Source of the DNA: an uncultured Pelosinus sp.
GTDB lineage: Bacteria > Bacillota > Negativicutes > Sporomusales > Acetonemataceae
Assembly (NCBI GenBank): GCA_900542835.1
Contig: UQPB01000005.1
Coordinates: 53,159 to 117,158 of the forward strand
Direction: 5' to 3'
DNA: 64,000 nucleotides
Under the pieces are notes generated by a model. That model saw only the letters and a list, made by a program, of their open reading frames with translations. It was not told the DNA's origin and searched no databases. This document shows, piece by piece, positions 1 to 8,174 of the stretch (positions are counted from its first letter, which is position 1; every line of letters begins with the position of its first letter). The position numbers and the translations under genes were made by a program.

Positions 1-160
1 CTCAAACCGGAAAACCCTGATGACGATGTCCGAATCCGTCGCAGCCAACACGATCCCTCCCCTTAGGTTGTTTTTATCCTCTTTCGACACTGCCGGCAAT
101 CCCCCTGCCGGCCCATTCGTAACGGGGGAGATTTTGCAGCGTCCAGGGACGGCGTGGATA

Positions 161-201
161 AAAATGACCAAACACCGGTTAGCGGTGTTTGGTCATTTTT
201 T
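161..201. terminator. Bidirectional rho-independent terminator
   Basis: A perfect 17-bp inverted repeat (161-177 with 183-199, loop GTTAG) is followed by Ts on the plus strand and by five Ts on the minus strand. It may close a plus-strand gene left of the window or the minus-strand operon ending at 390. No gene is visible in 1-389; the rest of that stretch holds only a degenerate copy of the dispersed repeat. Confidence 0.8.
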
Positions 202-246
202 CTTATCAGGCTGGCGGTTGCCGCAAAAATCGCAAATGCGGGAGCA

Positions 247-345
247 GGTTGACCGCGAATCCGCGAAGTCGACACGGAGAGCATCCAGATCCCCGCCTTG
301 CCGTCTCCCTGGAATCGTTTTCTATGTATTTTTGCAACACCCTCA
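247..345. repeat. Degenerate copy of the CTCCGTG dispersed repeat
   Basis: This stretch begins AGGTTGACC, contains CACGGAG, and ends in CTGGAATCGTTTTC and then TTTTGCAACACCCTC (330-344). The last 15-mer recurs exactly at 59053-59067, downstream of the clear copy at 58.95 kb. The GTGGAATCGT tail is also shared with the other copies. Most of the 9-mer units are eroded. Confidence 0.5.
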
Positions 346-389
346 GACCACGCAGTGGCCGGCGCTCAGACGCCTAATTTGATACGCGG

Positions 390-1748
390 CTAGTAAAAGA
401 AGATGAAGTTGGCAATCACCAGCGTAATCAGCGCCCCGATCATCGGTATCGCCGTACGCTTTACCACATCGAACGGCGATACGCCGCCCATGCTGGAGGC
501 CACGACAATAACCGCCGTGATCGGCGATATGGCGCGGGCGGCGCTGGCGGCAAAATGCATTGGCAGCAGCATGACAACCGGCGCAACCGACATTTTGGCG
601 GCAACCGTCGGTGTAAGCGAGGCAAAGGCAAAGAAAGGCGCGTTGCCTGATCCCATGATGACGGAACAAACAGCGATAATCGCGATCATGACCACAATCA
701 TACCGGCTGCGCCAAAGCCTGAGCTTTGCGCCGCGGCAATAACCTGATCGATGGTACCGATGACCATCAGGCCCTTGGCAAAGGTTTCACCAGCGACAAT
801 CAAGGTGATAACATTGGCCATTTGCATGCCAAGCCCGTCGAAGAAGGACTGGATATCGCCCAAAACCTTGCGGCCGTCGCGATGCCGGATATACTCGAAA
901 ATCATGCCGACCGTCACGCCGATAAACATGGATTTAATAATATCCATCTTAATCCAGTCGATCCAGAGACTGCTGAAAGACAGGATCAAGGCCAGCGGCA
1001 GGGCCGGCAGCAGCGCATAAATCATCGGCGGCAGGTTTTCCTCTTCCTGGGTCACCAGTTCACTGGCCGTAACGACATGGCCGTCGCGCTTATCCAGATA
1101 TTTCTGGGTAAGATAATGCAAAACAGCAACAACCGGAATAACGACAGCGGCGATCGGCAGCTGATAATTGGTCCAGTAAAGAACCGGATCAATCCCTGCA
1201 GTCTGGGCCGACAGGATCGTACCGGTATCGCTGGGGCTCCAGTCGAGACAGAGCGTCGTGGCAATAACGGCTGTAGCTGACAGGCGGCTGACGCCAAGAC
1301 TGATCAGAACCGGGAACATGGTAACCATCAACAGCATCGCCAGGCCGGAGGCGCTGTTGATGCACAGGCCCAGCAGCATGCCGACCACCCAGGCTCCGGC
1401 CATGACGATATAGGGAGACCGCAAAGCCAGCAGCGGCTTGATCGTCAGTTTGACCAGCGCCCGGCTGGCGCCGATGTGATCCATGTAGCGGGCGAATCCG
1501 CCGACAGCCATTATGTTGAGACCGAGGCCGGCGGCGCGAGAGCTCATCGTTTGCTTGATGAATTCAAACGCGTCAAAGATAACCGAGCCGGTACTCTGTT
1601 TAGCCGGTAAGATTGTTCCCAGCCCCAGCAGCACCGCCGCAAACATCAAAATGAGACCAGCCATAAACAAAACCGGCTGCGGCTTATATTTCTTAACAAT
1701 CAAAAAACCGACCCAGAAGGTGATAATGACAGAAAGCACTAAACTCAA
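390..1748 (-). CDS. DcuC-family C4-dicarboxylate/organic anion carrier
   Basis: A 452-residue polytopic membrane protein with about 11-13 hydrophobic segments. The stretch around residues 100-130 (GGFARYMDHIGAS followed by a conserved helix) is typical of the DcuC/anaerobic C4-dicarboxylate uptake family, which exchanges or effluxes C4-dicarboxylates such as succinate. The start is a TTG at 1748 with AGGAGG eight bases upstream; no in-frame ATG with a comparable ribosome site is seen. It lies 57 bp downstream of the dipeptide epimerase gene and is probably co-transcribed with it. That pairing hints that the substrate may be a peptide- or amino-acid-derived anion rather than succinate, which is inference. 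Family assignment is good; substrate is open. Confidence 0.8.
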   Translation of the reverse strand: MSLVLSVIITFWVGFLIVKKYKPQPVLFMAGLILMFAAVLLGLGTILPAKQSTGSVIFDAFEFIKQTMSSRAAGLGLNIMAVGGFARYMDHIGASRALVKLTIKPLLALRSPYIVMAGAWVVGMLLGLCINSASGLAMLLMVTMFPVLISLGVSRLSATAVIATTLCLDWSPSDTGTILSAQTAGIDPVLYWTNYQLPIAAVVIPVVAVLHYLTQKYLDKRDGHVVTASELVTQEEENLPPMIYALLPALPLALILSFSSLWIDWIKMDIIKSMFIGVTVGMIFEYIRHRDGRKVLGDIQSFFDGLGMQMANVITLIVAGETFAKGLMVIGTIDQVIAAAQSSGFGAAGMIVVMIAIIAVCSVIMGSGNAPFFAFASLTPTVAAKMSVAPVVMLLPMHFAASAARAISPITAVIVVASSMGGVSPFDVVKRTAIPMIGALITLVIANFIFFY

Positions 1749-1805
1749 CTTCTCTTCCTCCTTTTACTGTGTGAAATCCGGCAATAAACGCTCGCTATCC
1801 CCTCC

Positions 1806-2897
1806 TTACCTGATTTCCTGCCAGCCAATGACATCGACAATCCCCAGTCCGGGCGCATCAGGAACAATCAACTGCTCCTGACGGAAACCGACTCCGCCCA
1901 CAACCGGATCTTCGGCCAGCAGCACCGCGGCGTCAAGATCGGCCCTGGTCACGATCTTTTTGCCGGCGGCAATGCTGGCGGCGGCGGTAATGCCGACTTT
2001 GCTCTCCAGCATGCAGCCCATCATGCACTGAATGCCCATGGTTTCGGCAAAATGGGCGATTTTAACGGCATTATGCAGCCCGCCAGCCTTCATCAGTTTA
2101 ATATTGATCAGATCACAGGCCGACATTGCCAGCAGCTGAAACACTTCATAAGCGCCAAAAGCTGCTTCGTCAGCCATGATATCGGTTTCCACATGATCGG
2201 TAACATACTTTAGTCCGGCAAAATCGTGCGCTTTTACCGGCTGCTCGATCAGCTCGATATTCAAGCCCTGGTCCTCAAACTGCCGGATGAGGCGTACCGC
2301 CTCTTTCGGGCCCCAGCCCTGATTGGCATCGAGCCGGATCTTGACACCGGGGCCGACAGCCGTGCGCACCGCCTGTACGCGCTGCATATCAACCGCCGCG
2401 TCGCCGCCAACTTTAATCTTCAGCGCCTTATAGCCTTCAGCGACTGCCTCCAGCGAATCACGCACCATTTCTTCCGGCTGATTCAAGCTAATGGTCAAAT
2501 CGGTCTCCATCACGCTGCGGTAGCCTCCAAACAGCTTATACAGCGGCAGCCCATGCAGTTTTCCGAACAGATCATGGACGGCAATATCCAGCGCTGCCTT
2601 AGCGGAACTGTTGTGCAGCATACCGGTATCCAGCACATCCATAATGGCTTCCAGACGATCAACTTCCATACCGATCAGTTTCGGTCCCAGCGTATCACGG
2701 ATTGCGGCAATGATCGAATCCTGGCTGTCGCCAGTGATTACCGCGGTCGGCGGCGCGTTGCCAAAGCCGGTTTCACCGCTGTCGGCAATGACTTTTACAA
2801 TAATATCCTCTGCCGAATTGACTTGGCGCAGCGCCGTTTTAAACGGCTTTTTCAATGGAATACTAACTTTTCCCAACTTGATTTCCTTAATTTTCAT
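1806..2897 (-). CDS. Dipeptide epimerase (L-Ala-D/L-Glu epimerase type, enolase superfamily)
   Basis: A 363-residue enolase-superfamily protein of the muconate-lactonizing subgroup, which races alpha protons of dipeptides and is often linked to murein peptide recycling. Expected active-site residues are present: the KxK lysine in KIKVG (K160/K162), metal ligands D190, E218 (in LIEQP) and D243 (in MADE), and the second base lysine K267 in INIKLMK. Their spacing matches the Ala-Glu epimerase pattern closely. The start is ATG at 2897, with GGAGG nine bases upstream; a TTG just before it is too close to that site. It is followed by the DcuC-type carrier. Substrate specificity within the subgroup cannot be told from sequence alone, and other N-acyl or dipeptide substrates are possible. 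Confidence 0.8.
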   Translation of the reverse strand: MKIKEIKLGKVSIPLKKPFKTALRQVNSAEDIIVKVIADSGETGFGNAPPTAVITGDSQDSIIAAIRDTLGPKLIGMEVDRLEAIMDVLDTGMLHNSSAKAALDIAVHDLFGKLHGLPLYKLFGGYRSVMETDLTISLNQPEEMVRDSLEAVAEGYKALKIKVGGDAAVDMQRVQAVRTAVGPGVKIRLDANQGWGPKEAVRLIRQFEDQGLNIELIEQPVKAHDFAGLKYVTDHVETDIMADEAAFGAYEVFQLLAMSACDLINIKLMKAGGLHNAVKIAHFAETMGIQCMMGCMLESKVGITAAASIAAGKKIVTRADLDAAVLLAEDPVVGGVGFRQEQLIVPDAPGLGIVDVIGWQEIR

Positions 2898-2923
2898 CAA
2901 CCGATTCCTCCTTTATATCCGAT

Positions 2924-2976
2924 AAAAAAATCCAGCCGGACAAAGCCTTCATCGAGGAAGGCCTGCCGCTGGATTT
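2924..2976 (-). terminator. Rho-independent terminator after the DUF3870 gene
   Basis: The inverted repeat AAATCCAGC (2928-2936) with GCTGGATTT (2968-2976) contains a nested GCCTTC/GAAGGC stem and is followed by seven Ts on the minus strand. It lies between the DUF3870 gene and the epimerase start, so the two are probably separate transcripts, or the hairpin attenuates read-through. Confidence 0.65.
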
Positions 2977-3029
2977 CGTCCACGTCTTCACCGGGGCAAA
3001 ACCGGCTCACAGATAAACGAAGCAGCTCA

Positions 3030-3371
3030 TTATTCACTTAAATCAATTGGCAATCCGCCAAGTATCCGCTTATATTTTTTTTGCGCATCCTTAAAGGCGA
3101 CCAGAATGGCTTTTTGCGAGGAGCCAAAATAACGGCTTTCCAGCAACTTACCGATATCATCGGCGGAATCGGTAAATCGCCGGCCTCGCAGCAGGCTGCA
3201 GATAAAATCGGAGGTAATCGGAATCGTGGTCGAAGAGCCGCAGCTGACAATTCGGCCCGTATCACGTTCGACAATAAAAGCGATAAAAAACTGCCCGAAT
3301 TGATGCGTAATCGGGTTATTCTGCTGCACTTTGGCGTTTCCGACAATATATAACGTGTTATCGGCAAACAC
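3030..3371 (-). CDS. DUF3870 family protein
   Basis: A small 113-residue soluble protein. The N-terminal LYIVGNAK, the central NPITHQFGQFF and the C-terminal RYFGSSQKAILVAFKDA resemble DUF3870, a family of unknown function found in Firmicutes. A GTG at 3371 with GGAGG seven bases upstream is the best start; the upstream in-frame ATG would add 13 residues that carry the ribosome site. A terminator follows, and the next gene downstream is the dipeptide epimerase. No catalytic motif is recognised, so no function is proposed. Confidence 0.7.
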   Translation of the reverse strand: MFADNTLYIVGNAKVQQNNPITHQFGQFFIAFIVERDTGRIVSCGSSTTIPITSDFICSLLRGRRFTDSADDIGKLLESRYFGSSQKAILVAFKDAQKKYKRILGGLPIDLSE

Positions 3372-3510
3372 AATCCCGCCTCCTCGCCTGACGGCGGCCG
3401 GCTTCTGCAAAGCCGCTTATGTTGATATTTATTCGTTAAGGTTAATAAAATATCCTTTCGTCACGGACATTTTTTCCCGTTTTAAATCATTTTTCCTGTT
3501 GCGCGCAAGC

Positions 3511-3539
3511 AAAAAAAGCGCACACGAATGCGCGCTTTT
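3511..3539 (-). terminator. Terminator after the crotonase gene
   Basis: The stem AAAAGCGC/GCGCTTTT is followed by seven Ts on the minus strand and sits 45 bp beyond the crotonase stop. Confidence 0.65.
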
Positions 3540-3583
3540 CGGCTGCGGAATCAAACGGCCTGCAGCGGCGGGCTATTTGTTCG

Positions 3584-4366
3584 CTATTTGCCCGTAAACC
3601 GGGGCACACGTTTTTCCTTAAAAGCGGCCACGCCTTCGCGGTGATCGGCAGTTTGCAGGCATAGCGCCTGGGCATCAGCCTCGAGCTCGAGAACCGCCTC
3701 CAGGGGCAGGCCGCGGCCGCGATTGAGCACCCGCTTGGTCAGGGCAAGGGCCAGCGGGGCTGAAGCAGCCAGTTTTGCCGCCAGTTCCGCCACGGTTGCC
3801 GTCAACTGACCGTCCGCTACCACCTGATTGACCACGCCCAGGCGAAGAGCAGTCTGAGCGTCAATCAGCTCGGCCGTAAACATCAATTCTTTCGCTTTAT
3901 GCATTCCGACCACTTGCGGCAGTAAATACATCCCGCCGCAGTCCGGAACCAGGCCTACCTTGACAAAGCTTTGCCCGAAGCGGGCGCTTTCGGCGCAGTA
4001 AACAAGGTCGCAGGCCAGGGCCAGGTTAAAGCCGGCGCCGGCGGCAACGCCGTTGACCATCGCCACAACCGGCTTTTCCATATCCATGAGCGAAGCGGTT
4101 ATAGCACCGGCGTCAGCGATGAACGCCCTGGCAGCCGCCGGATCGGATAAACTGGTCAGATAGCTGAGATCGCCGCCGGCGCAGAATGCCCGGCCGCTGC
4201 CGGTCAGGACCACCGCCCTGACCCGTTCGTCACGCCGGACCGTTGCCAGCGCTGCAGCGAACTCGTCCGCCAGATCGCGGTTGAAAGCATTCAGCGCCGC
4301 CGGCCGGTTCAGCGTAATCGTCGCCACGCCGCTGTCCTGCGTCAGTAATACATTCTTTTCAGACAT
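3584..4366 (-). CDS. Enoyl-CoA hydratase/isomerase family protein, PaaG-like
   Basis: A 260-residue crotonase-fold protein acting on acyl-CoA thioesters. The oxyanion-hole region SGRAFCAGGDL and the AAGAGFNLALACDL stretch are clear. The two glutamates used by classical enoyl-CoA hydratases are replaced: N in GFNLAL and F in GQSFVKVG. Instead the VPDCGG stretch keeps the aspartate typical of PaaG/PaaB-like isomerases such as 1,2-epoxyphenylacetyl-CoA isomerase or Delta3-Delta2 enoyl-CoA isomerase, so isomerisation is more likely than hydration. The start ATG has GGGGG eight bases upstream. No neighbouring genes of phenylacetate or fatty-acid degradation are present, so the substrate is open. 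Confidence 0.8.
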   Translation of the reverse strand: MSEKNVLLTQDSGVATITLNRPAALNAFNRDLADEFAAALATVRRDERVRAVVLTGSGRAFCAGGDLSYLTSLSDPAAARAFIADAGAITASLMDMEKPVVAMVNGVAAGAGFNLALACDLVYCAESARFGQSFVKVGLVPDCGGMYLLPQVVGMHKAKELMFTAELIDAQTALRLGVVNQVVADGQLTATVAELAAKLAASAPLALALTKRVLNRGRGLPLEAVLELEADAQALCLQTADHREGVAAFKEKRVPRFTGK

Positions 4367-4430
4367 GGATACGTCCCCCTTTCATATGCCTTAGTATTAC
4401 AGGCCGGGGGAGGAAAATCCTGCCTCAATC

Positions 4431-6101
4431 TTAAATAACAAAACGACGAACCGCCGCCTGCAGCGCTTCCGCCAGTTTGGCCAACTCCTGGCTAGACGCC
4501 GCAATCTCCTGCACCGAAGCCGACTGCTCCTCAGTGGCGGCGGAAACGTTCTGCGTTTGTCCGGCGGTATCCTGACTGACACGATCGATATCGCGCACCG
4601 ATTGCACAATTTGTTCGCTGCCGGTGGCCATCTGGTCGATTGACGACGATATCTCCCGGATCTGGGCCGACTCTTCATTGACCAATACGGCAATCTGCCG
4701 GAAGGCCTGGCCGGCGGATGCCACAACCTCCGCCCCCAGCTTGACTTCGCGGGTTCCTTCACCCATTGCGGTTACCGCTTTATCCGTCTCGGCCTGGATC
4801 TCCGCGATCAAAGAGGCGATTTGCTTCGCCGCTTCCTGCGATTGCTCAGCCAGCTTACGGACTTCTTCGGCGACAACAGCAAAGCCTCTGCCTTGCTCGC
4901 CAGCCCGTGCCGCTTCAATTGCCGCGTTTAGAGCCAGCAGGTTGGTTTGGCCGGCAATCCCGGATATCGTATCGACAATTTGGCCAATTTCCTGTGATCG
5001 CTGCCCCAGCTGCGCCACCACCTGCGCCGAATGCGACACAGTCTTTTCAATGCTGCTCATCTGATCCACTGCTGCCGTTGCCGCTTGATCGCCCTGACTG
5101 GCCGCTTCCCCGGTCTGATCCGACGTGCCGGTTACAGCCGCGGCATTAGCGGCAACCTGCTGGATCGAGGCTGACATCTGCTCAACAACCGCAACCGCGC
5201 TGTTAACTGCCTCCACCTGCTGTTCGGCCCCCGCAGCCACAGTCGTAATTGTGGACGCAACCTGATTTGCCGCCTGTGCAGACTGGTCGGCACTGGCAGT
5301 CAACTGCTCCGACGCTGCCGCCACCTGCTCCGCCGACTGCACGACCTGGCGCAATACGGAACGCAGTTGCCCGGAGGCGCTGTCAAGGCTGCGCAGCAGT
5401 AACCCGATTTCATCCTTTGTTTTAATTTCCAGCTGTTGATTAAAAACGCCTTTTGCCATTGACTCGGCATAGGCAACCCCCTGCCGTACAGAGGCAAGAA
5501 TCGGCCTGGTAATGAAAACGGCGCAAACGCCGCCGCTCAGGAGGCCGACAGTCAGAAGAATGACTATACTCATCGCCATTCTGCCTTTCTGCTCGTCAAT
5601 TGCGGCAATTTCCCCGGCGATCAGTTCATTCTGCCATTGTTCGTATTTCCCCAGAGCCATAAGCAAAGCGGCATTATCCTGGGCAATACTGCTCAGAAAT
5701 GCCGCCGCCGCCGGCGGACCCTGCCGGTCATACAGGTCGATTGCTTTTACCAGATGCGGCGCAAACTTTTGCCGCGCTGCAACTACTGGCTGCAGTGCTT
5801 CCGGTGTTTTCGCGTGCTGTTGCAGGTAGCTTAATGATGCCTCGGCATCCCGTGAGGCCTGGCTCAAATCCTGCTTAAACCGGGCGTTGCCGGTAACCAT
5901 GTAGCCGCGGGCCGCTGCCGCCTCCCGCGCCGTGGCCACAGCGAGATCCTTGGTATGGGTGACCATCGGCACCCGGAAGTGGGTCATGTTGAGCGTAGCC
6001 TCGTCGATCGTGCGGTACTGCAGGTAGAATGCGGCCACAATTCCTGTCATTAGCGCCAGCATCAAGCCAAATCCGCCATAGATTTTTGTACTGATTTTCA
6101 C
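4431..6101 (-). CDS. Methyl-accepting chemotaxis protein
   Basis: A 556-residue chemoreceptor. An N-terminal membrane helix (about 10-30) is followed by a four-helix-bundle-type periplasmic ligand domain (about 35-185), a second membrane helix (about 190-212), a HAMP domain (about 213-265) and a long cytoplasmic signalling coiled coil. The highly conserved hairpin tip, around EIGQIVDTISGIAGQTNLLALNAAIEAARAGE (described, with key residues GIAGQTNLLALNAAIEAAR), couples to CheA/CheW. The GTG at 6101 has GGAGG a few bases upstream and begins directly before the first membrane helix; the longer in-frame ATG start would add a Cys-rich leader spanning that ribosome site. No other chemotaxis genes are nearby, so it is an orphan receptor. 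Ligand unknown. Confidence 0.9.
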   Translation of the reverse strand: MKISTKIYGGFGLMLALMTGIVAAFYLQYRTIDEATLNMTHFRVPMVTHTKDLAVATAREAAAARGYMVTGNARFKQDLSQASRDAEASLSYLQQHAKTPEALQPVVAARQKFAPHLVKAIDLYDRQGPPAAAAFLSSIAQDNAALLMALGKYEQWQNELIAGEIAAIDEQKGRMAMSIVILLTVGLLSGGVCAVFITRPILASVRQGVAYAESMAKGVFNQQLEIKTKDEIGLLLRSLDSASGQLRSVLRQVVQSAEQVAAASEQLTASADQSAQAANQVASTITTVAAGAEQQVEAVNSAVAVVEQMSASIQQVAANAAAVTGTSDQTGEAASQGDQAATAAVDQMSSIEKTVSHSAQVVAQLGQRSQEIGQIVDTISGIAGQTNLLALNAAIEAARAGEQGRGFAVVAEEVRKLAEQSQEAAKQIASLIAEIQAETDKAVTAMGEGTREVKLGAEVVASAGQAFRQIAVLVNEESAQIREISSSIDQMATGSEQIVQSVRDIDRVSQDTAGQTQNVSAATEEQSASVQEIAASSQELAKLAEALQAAVRRFVI

Positions 6102-6263
6102 TGAGTATTCCTCCCGCCGCAGCGCAACCACCCGGACCGGGCCGGCACAGCCACAGGCATCAACTGCTGTCACCGCCCCGGACCGGTTTGTTTTGCTGCT
6201 TTTTATAATGTATTATGTACACAAACCGCAGTTTGGCAATAAATATAGGTCTAGCCAGAAGTG

Positions 6264-6292
6264 AATACTATAATCTGTAGATCTATAGTATT
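6264..6292. promoter_or_regulatory. Candidate operator: 9-bp inverted repeat upstream of the XRE gene
   Basis: AATACTATA (6264-6272) and TATAGTATT (6284-6292) are perfect reverse complements separated by 11 bp, and end 21 bp before the regulator start codon. The same half-sites form a closed palindrome downstream of the gene, which suggests binding by the regulator itself. Confidence 0.6.
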
Positions 6293-6313
6293 AAACTGGC
6301 ATATAGTGGGTAT

Positions 6314-6535
6314 ATGATTGAAAAACAATTTGGAAAAGTACTAAAAAAACTTAGAACCGCCAAAGGTATCAGCCAGGAAAGCTTTGCTCTCAATATCGGG
6401 CTCCATCGTACCTATATCAGTCAGTTGGAGCGCGGTCTCAAGAGCCCCTCTCTCCGCACGATCGATAAGATTTGTGCGGAATTGGGCATAACAATGGTGC
6501 AAATGATGCAATATCTGGATCAGGAGCAGCGTTAG
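6314..6535 (+). CDS. Small XRE-family transcriptional regulator
   Basis: A 73-residue protein that is essentially one Cro/C1-type helix-turn-helix. SQESFALNIGLHRTYISQLERG forms the HTH (residues about 18-40: key SQ-FA---GL-RTYIS-LERG), with SPSLRTIDKICAELGI closing the fold. There is no additional sensor or dimerisation domain. The start ATG has only a weak upstream GTGGG. It is one of few plus-strand genes here and is divergent from the chemoreceptor. The flanking palindromes of the same sequence suggest autoregulation and possibly control of the neighbouring chemoreceptor; this is inference. Similar single-domain XRE proteins occur as SinR/phage-repressor relatives. Confidence 0.85.
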   Translation: MIEKQFGKVLKKLRTAKGISQESFALNIGLHRTYISQLERGLKSPSLRTIDKICAELGITMVQMMQYLDQEQR

Positions 6536-6579
6536 TCTCTCCCCTGGCCTTGCCGCATACCGGTTAACTGTTAACTTTT

Positions 6580-6595
6580 GAATACTATAGTATTC
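6580..6595. promoter_or_regulatory. 16-bp perfect palindrome, second candidate XRE site
   Basis: GAATACTATAGTATTC is fully self-complementary and has the same half-site as the inverted repeat at 6264-6292. It lies 45 bp after the regulator stop. The rest of 6536-6816 is AT-rich and then GC-rich without a supported gene. Confidence 0.55.
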
Positions 6596-6816
6596 TTTAG
6601 TAAGTTAATAATTCCTCCCTAATCCTGTCGTTTTTTGTTTTTTTATCCATATTTCTGCCGCAGGGCAACCGCACTCAAGACAGCCGCCCCAGCCACAGGA
6701 AGACCGGAGCTGCCAGGACAGCTCTCTAGCGTGCATGGAGGGCACAAAGATGGATGTACGCGGGGTGGACAGGAAGCAGGACCGGTGAGGAATTGCCTGC
6801 CAGCTTAAGCGCCGGC

Positions 6817-6844
6817 AAAAAAAATCGCACCTTTCGGCGCGATT
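6817..6844 (-). terminator. Terminator of the carboxynorspermidine operon
   Basis: On the minus strand a nine-pair stem (one G-U pair) closed by a GAAA tetraloop is followed by eight Ts, 50 bp after the dehydrogenase stop. This is a strong intrinsic terminator. Confidence 0.85.
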
Positions 6845-6893
6845 CTTTGGTCTTTCATTTTATCCGTAGCAGATCACTCTTCGCTTGTCCGGT

Positions 6894-8153
6894 TTAAACC
6901 GATTGCAGTGACTCAATCACAGGGGCCTTAAATGGAGCCGGCGATTCGACAACTTCAGTAGGCAGACCCATCCGGTCCAGCAGGTCAATGAACGGTCTTG
7001 CCGGCAGCTCCTCAACATTCACCATCCGCTTAACATCCCATTCGCCGCTGGCGACCAGCAGTGCCGCGGCGACGGGCGGGACGCCGGCTGTATAGCTGAT
7101 AGCCTGAGCCTCGACTTCTTTATAGCATTCGGCATGGTCGCAGATATTGTAGATAAAGATGCTGCGGTCTTTGCCGTCTTTCGTTCCGGCTATAAAATTG
7201 CCGATGCAGGTCTTGCCGGTATAGCCGGGAGCCAGGGATGACGGATCGGGCAGCAGCGCTTTCAATACCTTCAGCGGAGCGATTTCAACGCCATCGGCAA
7301 TCTTTACCGGCACCTCTGATGTCAGTCCGATGTGCGAAAGAACGGAGAACACATTGAGATAGTGATCGCCAAAGCCCATCCAAAACCGGATCGAGTTAGC
7401 GTCAATGTTCTTGGAAAGTGAATGCAGCTCATCATGACCGGTCAAATACACGGGCTGCTTGCCGACAATGGGAAAATCGTAATCAACCCGGATGGAGTGA
7501 ACCCGCTGCAGCATCCACTGGCGATTGTTCCAGGTCCACACCTTTTTGAATTCACGAAAGTTAATCTCCGGATCGAAATTGGTGGCAAAGTATTTACCAT
7601 GACTGCCGGCATTAACGTCGAGAATATCGATGCTGTCAATGGTATCGAAATAGTCGTCCCGCGCCAGTGCGCACCAGGCGTTAACCACGCCGGGATCAAA
7701 GCCGACGCCGAGAATAGCGGTCACCCCGCTCTCCTGGCAGCGTTCTTTGCGTTTCCATTCGTAATTGGCATACCAGGGCGGATTCTCGCAAACCTTATCC
7801 GGCTCCTCGTGAATCGCCGTGTCCATATACACGGCGCCAGTTTCGATGCAGGCTTCCAATACAGACATATTTATATAGGACTGTCCCACATTGATGACAA
7901 TTTCCGACTGCGTCTCTTTGATTAGAGCCGCAAGCGCCGAAACATCCAGTGCGTCGACTTCGCGTGAGTACAGTTTTTTACTGGGATCTTTCAAGTGCTT
8001 TTTGCGCAGCACGCTTTCGATGATGGCATCACACTTTTTCCGGGTCCGCGAAGCCAGGCAGATATCCCCCAGGATATCGTTATGCATCGCGCATTTGTGG
8101 GCCACCACATGACCGACTCCCCCGGCTCCGATGATTAATACATTTTTTTTCAT
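6894..8153 (-). CDS. Carboxynorspermidine/carboxyspermidine dehydrogenase (saccharopine dehydrogenase family)
   Basis: A 419-residue NAD(P)-dependent enzyme of the saccharopine dehydrogenase/LYS9 fold. The N-terminal dinucleotide motif is VLIIGAGGVGHVVAHK (residues 5-20). GVGFDPGVVNAWCALA and DVNAGSHGKYFATNF are characteristic of carboxynorspermidine synthase, which reductively condenses aspartate semialdehyde with putrescine or diaminopropane. The pairing with nspC 21 bp upstream supports this over lysine metabolism. GAGGAGG lies five bases before the ATG. An intrinsic terminator follows. Product length (spermidine or norspermidine) depends on the available diamine and cannot be read here. 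Confidence 0.88.
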   Translation of the reverse strand: MKKNVLIIGAGGVGHVVAHKCAMHNDILGDICLASRTRKKCDAIIESVLRKKHLKDPSKKLYSREVDALDVSALAALIKETQSEIVINVGQSYINMSVLEACIETGAVYMDTAIHEEPDKVCENPPWYANYEWKRKERCQESGVTAILGVGFDPGVVNAWCALARDDYFDTIDSIDILDVNAGSHGKYFATNFDPEINFREFKKVWTWNNRQWMLQRVHSIRVDYDFPIVGKQPVYLTGHDELHSLSKNIDANSIRFWMGFGDHYLNVFSVLSHIGLTSEVPVKIADGVEIAPLKVLKALLPDPSSLAPGYTGKTCIGNFIAGTKDGKDRSIFIYNICDHAECYKEVEAQAISYTAGVPPVAAALLVASGEWDVKRMVNVEELPARPFIDLLDRMGLPTEVVESPAPFKAPVIESLQSV

Positions 8154-8174
8154 TTTTTCCTCCTCAGCTGTTAA

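Noticed and set aside
20..382. 120-codon plus-strand open frame at the window start
   Set aside because: It crosses a perfect terminator hairpin, has no ribosome site and no recognisable domain.
2929..3022. Plus-strand gene remnant ending in a 29-codon open frame
   Set aside because: Reads protein-like but has no start, is too short to be significant, and overlaps a minus-strand terminator.
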